A stretch of DNA of 19,849 bases from an uncultured Flavobacteriales bacterium (lineage in GTDB: Bacteria; Bacteroidota; Bacteroidia; Flavobacteriales_E; Vicingaceae). Under the pieces are notes generated by a model. That model was not told the DNA's origin. It saw nothing but the letters and a program-made list of their open reading frames with translations, and did not search any database. Made by a program: the position numbers and the translations under genes. The stretch lies in assembly GCA_913059105.1 (NCBI GenBank), contig CAJXRL010000015.1:1-19849 (forward strand). The letters run 5' to 3'. This document shows positions 13,850-19,849 of this stretch, one piece after another; within the stretch, counting starts at the first letter, position 1, and the number at the start of each line of letters is the position of its first letter.

Positions 13850-13857
13850 CAAAGGTA
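13850..13857 (-). promoter_or_regulatory. -7 promoter box for the NqrM-like gene
   Basis: The minus strand reads TACCTTTG, an exact TAnnTTTG match, 16 bases before the ATG at 13833. It gives the small gene its own promoter, separate from the DUF808 gene that lies upstream in the same direction. Confidence 0.65.
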
Positions 13858-13925
13858 AGATTATTCTCTTTTTAAGGTTGAATTTTTAACAGAATTAAAG
13901 ACGTTGGTGGTATTAAATTCTAGTA

Positions 13926-14795
13926 TTACTTATTTTTAATTATCCTCTTAATCAAAAGGACAACAGCTAAAACTACAAAACCAATTATCAGGCCGGTAAT
14001 AAATTCTTTTGCCATTTCGGGAAGTTGAATGCCCTCAGAAAGATGATGTATAAAGTCAATGTAATGAACAAAAATCCCACCTGCTACAAGCAATAACGCA
14101 ACTGTTCCAATATAGCCTAAGCTCTTAATCACAATTGGCAACCCTTGTACTAAGCCATTGCCAATAGCTTGAACAACCGGCTTGTTACTCATTTCCTTCA
14201 ATCGAAATCCTGCATCGTCCATTCGAACAATTAGTGCAACAATTCCATATACTCCTATAGTAGCAACCACAGCGACAAATGAAACGACCAATATTTGTTC
14301 CATTATAGGTTTTCCGATTACTGTTCCTAATGCAATAATGATAATTTCTATAGAGAGGATGAAGTCAGTAACAATGGCTGATTTTACTTTCGTTTTTTCG
14401 ATAGCTAAAACCTCTTCAACAGACATTTCACCAGAAACCTCCTTGTCTTCATCATGCTCATGAGGAACGAGCATTTCGTAAATCTTTTCAGCGCCTTCAT
14501 ACGCTAAATAAAGAGCTCCACCTATCAGTATTAATGGAATGGCAATTGGCACAAAAGCGCTTAGTAAAAAGGCAAGAGGCAGAATGATTAGCTTGTTTAA
14601 AAACGATCCTTTTGTAATGGCCCATAAAACTGGAATTTCTCGTGAAGCAACAAATCCTGATGCTTTCTCTGCGTTTACCGCTAAATCGTCACCTAATATA
14701 CCGGCTGTTTTTTTGGTAGCAATCTTTCCCATTACTGCGACATCATCCATTAATACAGCAATGTCATCTAAAAGTGCAAAAAAACCTGAAGCCAT
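13926..14795 (-). CDS. DUF808 (YedI-type) membrane protein
   Basis: The 289-residue protein begins MASGFFALLDDIAVLMDDVA, the strongly conserved N-terminus of the DUF808 family (YedI in E. coli). It continues with a KTAGILGDDLAVNAEKASGF stretch, then about six to eight membrane helices: near 65-100 (LIILPLAFLLSAF, IPLILIGGALYLAYEGAEKI), 140-160, 165-190, 215-245 and 265-285. A charged loop PHEHDEDKEV lies near 111-120. The function is unknown. It is probably an inner-membrane protein; a transport role is only a guess. Length is normal. It runs in the same direction as the bestrophin-like gene 82 bases upstream and may share its transcript. Confidence 0.93.
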   Translation of the reverse strand: MASGFFALLDDIAVLMDDVAVMGKIATKKTAGILGDDLAVNAEKASGFVASREIPVLWAITKGSFLNKLIILPLAFLLSAFVPIAIPLILIGGALYLAYEGAEKIYEMLVPHEHDEDKEVSGEMSVEEVLAIEKTKVKSAIVTDFILSIEIIIIALGTVIGKPIMEQILVVSFVAVVATIGVYGIVALIVRMDDAGFRLKEMSNKPVVQAIGNGLVQGLPIVIKSLGYIGTVALLLVAGGIFVHYIDFIHHLSEGIQLPEMAKEFITGLIIGFVVLAVVLLIKRIIKNK

Positions 14796-14877
14796 GTTTT
14801 AATTTTACAAATGAAATTAACAATTAGTCAATTTATTAATAGAATAATAAATGAATGTCATAATTGGACATTATCCA

Positions 14878-15750
14878 TTATCTTAAGATTTCCCTCACAT
14901 TTTCCTTAATCGTTGAGGAAATTCCGTCGGTATTTAAATCATTAGCATCTGTGCCAAAAGGGTCTTCAATTTCTTCAGCCAATAGTTCTAAACTGCCAAA
15001 AATGTATAGGATGAAAGTGCAAATTGGAATGGTCCAATAATGCATTTCGTAAGCTAACCCGAAGGGAAGGGTTAGGGTATAAGCAAAGATGAATTTTTTT
15101 AGAAATAGGTTGTAAGAGAAGGGAATAGGTGTTTTTTTGATTCGTTCACAAGCTCCAATTATATCTGTAAAAGCGTTTAATTCCCGGTCAATGGTAATGA
15201 GTTGGTCGCCGCTAATCTTTCCTTCTTTGTACACTTGATGTAATCGAAGGTACATGGCTTGAGCAATTTGATTAGGAATGTGTTTGAATTTTTCTAATTC
15301 TTTATTGCTTTGAAATTTGTTGTCTTCCAATTCTTCTAACTTTACTCCTTTTCGCAAATGCTCTTTCATGGCATAAACGTAGTTGGGAATTAGTGCTCTG
15401 TATAATTTTCGACTCTCCGTATCGGAGCTAGGAAGCATTGCGTTTATTTTGATAGCAAAGTTTCTGCTATTATTTACCAGTGCGCCCCAATTCTTTCTGC
15501 CTTCCCACCAACGTTCGTAAGCGGTATTTGTTCTAAAAACTAGTAGCAGTCCAATTACAAATCCTAAAAGAGAGTGTATTTGTATGGTATTGCTAAATGC
15601 ATATACCTCCTCATAACGCAGTTCTAGAAAAACAACGATTCCACAAAATGAGGCGAACAAGATTAACACCCAAAGCATTTGACGAAAGGTATCGCTTTTA
15701 TGGAATTTAAAGATGAGCCCGAACCACTCTCTAGGGTTATATTGTATCAT
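14878..15750 (-). CDS. Bestrophin-family anion channel protein
   Basis: The 290-residue protein belongs to the bacterial bestrophin family (UPF0187, YneE type), pentameric ion channels of the inner membrane. It begins MIQYNPREWFGLIFKFHKSD and has helices at about 24-43 and 57-73, then the highly conserved FRTNTAYERWWEGRKNW at 72-88. Two further hydrophobic segments occur near 210-250 (FIFAYTLTLPFGLAYEM, IPICTFILYIFGSLELLAEE), followed by the family motif EEIEDPFGTDANDLNTD near the C-terminus. Bacterial members conduct cations or anions depending on the pore residues, which I cannot resolve here. Length is typical. The ATG at 15750 is preceded by TTTATTTG, a -7-like sequence with one mismatch. 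Confidence 0.94.
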   Translation of the reverse strand: MIQYNPREWFGLIFKFHKSDTFRQMLWVLILFASFCGIVVFLELRYEEVYAFSNTIQIHSLLGFVIGLLLVFRTNTAYERWWEGRKNWGALVNNSRNFAIKINAMLPSSDTESRKLYRALIPNYVYAMKEHLRKGVKLEELEDNKFQSNKELEKFKHIPNQIAQAMYLRLHQVYKEGKISGDQLITIDRELNAFTDIIGACERIKKTPIPFSYNLFLKKFIFAYTLTLPFGLAYEMHYWTIPICTFILYIFGSLELLAEEIEDPFGTDANDLNTDGISSTIKENVREILR

Positions 15751-15791
15751 TGTTTGTCAAATAAAAGTCGAATTTAAAGATTGCGTTTAAG

Positions 15792-15799
15792 TATTTTAG
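15792..15799 (+). promoter_or_regulatory. Possible -7 box for the lipoprotein / T9SS protein pair
   Basis: TATTTTAG matches TAnnTTTG except for A in place of the third T of TTTG. It lies 15 bases before the ATG at 15815. It is the only promoter-like element ahead of the lipoprotein gene and the large secreted protein that follows it. Confidence 0.4.
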
Positions 15800-15814
15800 C
15801 AAAACGGTTAAAAT

Positions 15815-16237
15815 ATGCAAAAATTTATTTTATTTTTTCTATTAATTACGGTGACGTTTTCTTGTAATGTCAATAGAGGTAGCGACGTGGGGAATTATAG
15901 AGAATCGACAGAACTGGTAGTTGAACAGGCATTTATTCAAAAAGAAATACCTGGTACACAAGGAGAAGAAAGCAAATTTTACGTAACTATTCAAATTGAG
16001 CCTTTTACAAATTCCAGAATTATACTAGATAGTATAGTTTATATTTCTTCAACATATAATGAAGTACGAATAGCAGGAATTAACGCTATAAAATTTGAAG
16101 TGACAGAAAAAGAAAGTTCACTTTCTAAAGACAATGGTGTTGTAGATCGAGCCACTATCTTTTTTACAAAAGACAAACAGAATTACCGTCAAACAATTAG
16201 CAAATTTTTGACTAAAGAGCCCATTTATTTACCTTGA
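15815..16237 (+). CDS. Small lipoprotein of unknown function
   Basis: The 140-residue protein starts MQKFILFFLLITVTFSC, a lipoprotein signal with the lipidated cysteine at residue 17, followed by NVNRGSDVGNYRES. The mature part is strand-rich (ESKFYVTIQIEPF, SRIILDSIVYISS, INAIKFEVTEKE, RATIFFTKDKQNYRQTISKF) and may be a small beta sandwich. No recognised domain is seen. Its TGA at 16235-16237 lies 8 bases before the ATG of the large T9SS-exported protein, so both are probably made from one message. A partner or surface-tethering role for that protein is plausible but unproven. Confidence 0.8.
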   Translation: MQKFILFFLLITVTFSCNVNRGSDVGNYRESTELVVEQAFIQKEIPGTQGEESKFYVTIQIEPFTNSRIILDSIVYISSTYNEVRIAGINAIKFEVTEKESSLSKDNGVVDRATIFFTKDKQNYRQTISKFLTKEPIYLP

Positions 16238-16245
16238 AATTACCT

Positions 16246-19200
16246 ATGAAAAATATTTTAAAAATTCTAAGCATTCTATTTATCTCATCAGTGTCAGCAC
16301 AAAATAATGAGGTTACAAGTAGGTCTCAGTTGAAAGATATGATGTATGACAACACGGTTAATTTTTACGACGTGGTTGATGCAGGGGAAGGGTATTTTTC
16401 TACCGTTGATAAAAACGTAAAAGGTTCAGGTTATAAGCCATTTATGCGATGGGTGAATGCAAATGAATACAAGTTTTATCCCGATGGGAATAGAGTTAAT
16501 TCCAATCCTTATTTGGCTGAAATGGAATACAAGAAATTTGTAAAAAACAGCCCCAACAACAAAAGCTTGTTTGGCAGCAGTTGGAGAGGTTTAGGACCAT
16601 ACAGGATGGATAGTATAACAGGGCATTATTCTGCAGGATTAGGAAGAGTGGAAGATTTTTATATATCTCCTGTTGATTCAAATATTATGTATTTAGGAAG
16701 CCGAAGTGGGGGTTTTTGGAGAAGTATAAATGGAGGCGTTTCATGGAATGTAACAACTGATTTCTTATTTGCTAGTGGCGTGAATACCATGACGGTTTCA
16801 CCAACTAATTCTGATTCGGTTTTAATAAATGTTAGAAATGCGTCAAATAGTACATCACATGGAATATATAAAAGTAGCAATGGAGGCCTGACCTGGACAA
16901 GCACTGCTTTTAATCCGACTGGTATATCACAACTTGGATTGGGGAATAATTTTCAAGTTGATGCAATCGCTTATCATCCAAGAATTAAAGATGTAGTGTT
17001 TGTAGGAACGAATAGAGGATTATTCAAATCAACAGACAACCTTGCCACTTGGTCAGCCGATTTAATAAATCTCGATATTATTGAAATAGCTTTTCACCCT
17101 ACTAATGACAGTATTATATACTTATATAGTGATGTTGGCAGTACTGTAGCTGATAAGATTGTAATTTCAAATGATTTTGGTGTTACCTGGGCTGTGTCAA
17201 ATATTATTCCGGGAAATGCTGCTAATAGAAGAGTAGAACTAGAGACTTCGCCACAATGTGACGATTGTGTTTGGTTTGCTTCAAATAATGGAGTATGGAT
17301 TTCAACCGATAAAGGAGTCAATTTTCGCTTTCGTTCTAATTCAACACAAACTTGCGGAGGATTTGCTGTGAATGATCAAGATTCTTCGAATATGGTATAC
17401 GGTTACCTTGATATAGATAATTCAGTAAACGGAGGAAGTAACTTTGTCAGAAGAACAAGATGGAGTTTAGGAAATACAAATGGAAATACAAGTTCAAATT
17501 CTTCCAGTTATACAACTAGTACCAATTATATTCATGCCGATGTACGAAACTTAAAGTCAGTCAATGGTAACTTCTATGCTGCAACTGATGGGTTTTTATC
17601 CAAGTCGACTGACGGCGGAGTGAGTTGGACTATTCTAAGTGAAGGAACTGGAATTAGAGAAAATTACAAACTGGGCGTTTCTCAATCCAATCATTACCGA
17701 TCAATTTCAGGTTCGCAGGACAATGGTACAAGTGTATTAACCGAACAAGGTTGGGTTGAAATGTATGGAGCAGATGGCATGGAATCGTTAATTCACCCTT
17801 TAAATCAAGATTGGATGATGGGAAGTGTACAATATGGGAGTAGACGATTATCTAAAAACGGAGGGTTTAACTCTTCAGGTGCAAGCCCTTCAGGAAGTAC
17901 AGGAGCATATTGGGAAGCTCCTTTGGCTTACGATCCAAATAACCACATGACGATTTACGACTTTAGAAATGCAGTATGGAAATCAGATGATTTTACTGCA
18001 ACGTCTACTCAACTTGCAAATCCATCAACTATTAATGGAGATATACAACATGCAGAAATAGCTCAAATTAATTCAAACATAATTGTTGTTGCAAGAGGTA
18101 GCGCAATCGAAAAATCTACTGATGGAGGAGTGAGTTTCTCAAGTATTCGTTCAAACTTACCCAATGCTTCAATTCGAGACATAGCGTTCGATCCAAATGA
18201 TGATGACGTTATAATTGTTGTCTATGCAAGGTATCAAACGGATAATTCTAAAGTTTGGATGACAACCAACGGCGGAACTTCTTGGACAAATATTACATAC
18301 AATCTTGGAAGTATGCCAATTTTATCGGTAGTGATCGATCATACAGATACTAGCAATATTTATTTGGGGGCTGAAATCGGAGTGTATACTATGCCAATGG
18401 GGTCAACCAATTGGTCATTGTATAATACAGGGTTACCCAATATGGCTGTTAAGGAACTTGAAGTAATGTATGGAACCAATACCATTCGCGCGGCAACTTG
18501 GGGCAGAGGGTTATGGGAATACGCTTTGGTCGGCAGAAAGGCTTATCCATCAATAGTGTACACTGCTATTTCAAACACTCCAACAGATAATAATCCAAAA
18601 TTTGGTGTAGATCAATATGTAACGTCGAAAATTAAATATCCGGTTGCATCTAGCTCAGTTTATGTTGAATGGTCTAGAGATTCGGCTGTGTTTGGAAATA
18701 CAATTGCTATGACCAATACAATTGATTCTACCTGGGTGTCGAACAGTCCACTACCGCAATTTGCTGTAGGAACTAAAATGTATTTCAAGGTTTTTGCTGT
18801 GGGAACAAGTAATGATACAACTGAAACGTACAAGTTCATGTATACCGTTACTCCATTCGAAAATTGTGTAGCAACAGGAAATAACGGTTCTGGAAACTTG
18901 TATCTCGACAATGTTACAATCGAAAACGTGAACAACACTACTTTAAACAATGCTTATACGGCCTATGCTACCCCAATATTAAGTTTGTTCGTAGATTCAA
19001 GTTATACATTAGATTTAAGTGCCAACACAGGTTGGGGAAGCAATGACTTTGGAGCCTGGATTGACTTTGATAGTGATGCGGACTTTACAATTGCAGAGAG
19101 AGTTTTATATGATCCAAATTCAGGAGGAGGGTCTATCAGCACATTTACGGTTCCCAGCGCAGCAAGTGTTGGAGATACGGTTACGTTAAGAGTTCGTTTG

Positions 19201-19542
19201 TCGTATTGGAGCGATCCTCAACCATGCGGTAACCAATTTGGTGAAGTAGAAGACTATAAGGTAATTTTACGAAATGTATCTACTTCTATAAACGATATAG
19301 AGCAAGAGCATGAATTATTCGGTTTATATCCAAATCCAAATAAGGGACAGTTTACCATCAAATTATCAAAAGAGGTGTTAGATTCTAAAATTCTCATTAT
19401 GAATAGTTTGGGTGCGGTTGTGGCCGAGCGTCAAATAAATAGAAAAGGAACACTACTAATTGATTTACAATTGCCAAATGGAATCTATTTTATTCAATTA
19501 ACTGAATCGAATCAAACGCTGAAGTTTGTAATAGAAAACTAG
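16246..19542 (+). CDS. T9SS-exported beta-propeller protein with GEVED domain
   Basis: I choose the ATG at 16246 over an in-frame TTG at 16234 that overlaps the previous stop, giving 1098 residues. MKNILKILSILFISSVSAQ is a signal peptide. Residues about 100-760 hold BNR/Asp-box repeats of the sialidase and Vps10 propeller type, with S-x-D-x-G-x-x-W motifs near 159, 210, 262, 308, 353, 453, 624 and 674. Residues about 874-1005 form a GEVED domain, ending GEVEDYKVIL. Residues about 1020-1098 are a type A T9SS sorting domain: LYPNPNKGQFTIKL, ILIMNSLGAVV, LPNGIYFIQL and LKFVIEN. It should be secreted or anchored at the outer surface. The spacing of Asp boxes suggests two propellers. No glycosidase active site was identified, so a binding or adhesion role is as likely as enzymatic. 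Confidence 0.93.
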   Translation: MKNILKILSILFISSVSAQNNEVTSRSQLKDMMYDNTVNFYDVVDAGEGYFSTVDKNVKGSGYKPFMRWVNANEYKFYPDGNRVNSNPYLAEMEYKKFVKNSPNNKSLFGSSWRGLGPYRMDSITGHYSAGLGRVEDFYISPVDSNIMYLGSRSGGFWRSINGGVSWNVTTDFLFASGVNTMTVSPTNSDSVLINVRNASNSTSHGIYKSSNGGLTWTSTAFNPTGISQLGLGNNFQVDAIAYHPRIKDVVFVGTNRGLFKSTDNLATWSADLINLDIIEIAFHPTNDSIIYLYSDVGSTVADKIVISNDFGVTWAVSNIIPGNAANRRVELETSPQCDDCVWFASNNGVWISTDKGVNFRFRSNSTQTCGGFAVNDQDSSNMVYGYLDIDNSVNGGSNFVRRTRWSLGNTNGNTSSNSSSYTTSTNYIHADVRNLKSVNGNFYAATDGFLSKSTDGGVSWTILSEGTGIRENYKLGVSQSNHYRSISGSQDNGTSVLTEQGWVEMYGADGMESLIHPLNQDWMMGSVQYGSRRLSKNGGFNSSGASPSGSTGAYWEAPLAYDPNNHMTIYDFRNAVWKSDDFTATSTQLANPSTINGDIQHAEIAQINSNIIVVARGSAIEKSTDGGVSFSSIRSNLPNASIRDIAFDPNDDDVIIVVYARYQTDNSKVWMTTNGGTSWTNITYNLGSMPILSVVIDHTDTSNIYLGAEIGVYTMPMGSTNWSLYNTGLPNMAVKELEVMYGTNTIRAATWGRGLWEYALVGRKAYPSIVYTAISNTPTDNNPKFGVDQYVTSKIKYPVASSSVYVEWSRDSAVFGNTIAMTNTIDSTWVSNSPLPQFAVGTKMYFKVFAVGTSNDTTETYKFMYTVTPFENCVATGNNGSGNLYLDNVTIENVNNTTLNNAYTAYATPILSLFVDSSYTLDLSANTGWGSNDFGAWIDFDSDADFTIAERVLYDPNSGGGSISTFTVPSAASVGDTVTLRVRLSYWSDPQPCGNQFGEVEDYKVILRNVSTSINDIEQEHELFGLYPNPNKGQFTIKLSKEVLDSKILIMNSLGAVVAERQINRKGTLLIDLQLPNGIYFIQLTESNQTLKFVIEN

Positions 19543-19751
19543 ATCTTTTGGAAGATTTCGAAAGTTCCAGGGCGTTGCTTGTAATTCTCTAACTTATATT
19601 GGTACACTTTTACTCTGAGACCTGAGAGGTGTAAAAGTTCTGTTATTATTTTGCGATCATCGTTTAAGTATACTTCTACAACACTATCTTGATTATGTAT
19701 TGTAGTTAATAAAACTTCTTGAGTATTAGATTGAAAGGAACTGGAATTCAT
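19539..19751 (-). CDS. Small ORF of unknown function at the contig edge
   Basis: From the ATG at 19751 this gives 70 residues, starting MNSSSFQSNTQEVLLTTIHN and ending KQRPGTFEIFQKI. It reads as protein: mixed helix/strand, VVEVYLNDDRKIITELLHLS, basic C-terminal part VKVYQYKLENYKQ. No membrane segment or signal peptide is present and the family is not recognised. The frame stays open upstream to the genomic end at 19803, so an earlier start beyond the contig is possible, but TACTTTTA on the minus strand (19794-19787) could be a -7-like box for the ATG chosen. The stop shares CTAG (19539-19542) with the stop of the converging large protein. Any longer version starting MGSEMCIRDR is adapter-derived. 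Confidence 0.55.
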   Translation of the reverse strand: MNSSSFQSNTQEVLLTTIHNQDSVVEVYLNDDRKIITELLHLSGLRVKVYQYKLENYKQRPGTFEIFQKI

Positions 19752-19803
19752 AGGCCGGTAATTTATACATAATTGTGATGTGTAAAAGTAGAATCTAATG
19801 TAC

Positions 19804-19849
19804 CTGTCTCTTATACACATCTCCGAGCCCACGAGACAGGCAGAAATCT
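19804..19849 (-). other. Nextera i7-side adapter (not genomic)
   Basis: Bases 19804-19822 (CTGTCTCTTATACACATCT) are the Tn5 mosaic end, 19823-19837 (CCGAGCCCACGAGAC) the read-2 linker, 19838-19845 (aggcagaa) match the Nextera i7 index known as N703, and 19846-19849 begin the P7 arm. Genomic sequence ends at 19803. On the minus strand this block encodes the artefact peptide start MGSEMCIRDR. Confidence 0.98.

Noticed and set aside
14182..14802. Two plus-strand frames of about 90 codons across the DUF808 gene
   Set aside because: They are antisense to a confidently identified membrane protein gene; their Ser/Ile/Thr-rich content is typical of antisense of hydrophobic codons.
14854..14872. Short inverted repeat AATGTC/GACATT after the bestrophin-like gene
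   Set aside because: It has only six pairs, AT-rich, no T-tract on the minus strand. It is too weak to call a terminator or operator.
16234..16245. TTG start of the T9SS protein overlapping the lipoprotein stop
   Set aside because: The ATG at 16246 gives a standard signal peptide beginning MKNILK, whereas the TTG only adds four residues before it.
31..19822. 19-base inverted repeats at both ends resembling Tn5 transposon ends
   Set aside because: They are the engineered mosaic ends of Nextera adapters, each followed by linker and index bases. No transposase gene lies between them.
19752..19832. Extended N-terminus of the edge ORF (MGSEMCIRDR...)
   Set aside because: The first ten residues are adapter-encoded; the ATG at 19751 gives a self-contained ORF.

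Overview
The window is one complete assembled contig, not a slice of a longer one. Bases 1-49 and 19804-19849 are Illumina Nextera adapter: Tn5 mosaic end, i5 or i7 index and P5/P7-side bases. Real genomic DNA runs from 50 to 19803. It is AT-rich and reads as Bacteroidota, probably Flavobacteriia/Flavobacteriales. The signs are several promoters with an exact TAnnTTTG -7 box, A-rich leaders without clear Shine-Dalgarno sequences, a large protein with GEVED and type IX secretion (T9SS) sorting domains, DUF2911 and DUF2452 proteins, and a tRNA-guanine transglycosylase of the type lacking zinc cysteines. The exact genus cannot be read by eye.

Layout. (1) 50-4818, leftward: a possible operon of a small secreted protein, the biotin transporter BioY, and three surface-polysaccharide genes: a GT4 glycosyltransferase, a formyltransferase-like/GINT1_N-like fusion, and a Wzx-type flippase cut off by the contig end. 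(2) 4909-5231: rpmB (bL28) as a single gene with its own promoter and a strong terminator. (3) 5248-7709, leftward: tgt and an LptF/LptG-family permease joined with no gap, then an in-frame open stretch and a hairpin in the 3' region. (4) 7803-10146, rightward: a membrane GT2 glycosyltransferase, an ECF sigma factor and rsmG, tightly packed. (5) 10190-11301: a DUF2911 lipid-independent exported protein, its terminator, and a small two-helix membrane ORF without an ATG. (6) 11335-13645, rightward: yaaA, a DUF2452 protein and apbE, with overlapping stops and starts. (7) 13642-15750, leftward: an NqrM-like four-cysteine membrane protein sharing a CTAG stop with apbE, then a DUF808 membrane protein and a bestrophin-family channel. 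(8) 15815-19803: a small lipoprotein and a 1098-residue T9SS-exported beta-propeller protein, which meets a small unidentified leftward ORF at a second shared CTAG stop.

Functionally this is mostly ordinary chromosomal content: envelope building (polysaccharide synthesis and flipping, LPS export), translation and RNA modification (bL28, Tgt, RsmG), flavoprotein maturation (ApbE with an NqrM-like partner), ion and vitamin transport, and one secreted surface protein. I see no phage, CRISPR array, toxin-antitoxin pair, defence island, insertion sequence, rRNA or tRNA. The most useful second-look items are the adapter ends and the artefact peptides they create, two likely unannotated small ORFs, the NqrM-like gene beside apbE, the zinc-less Tgt and the substituted formyltransferase fusion.
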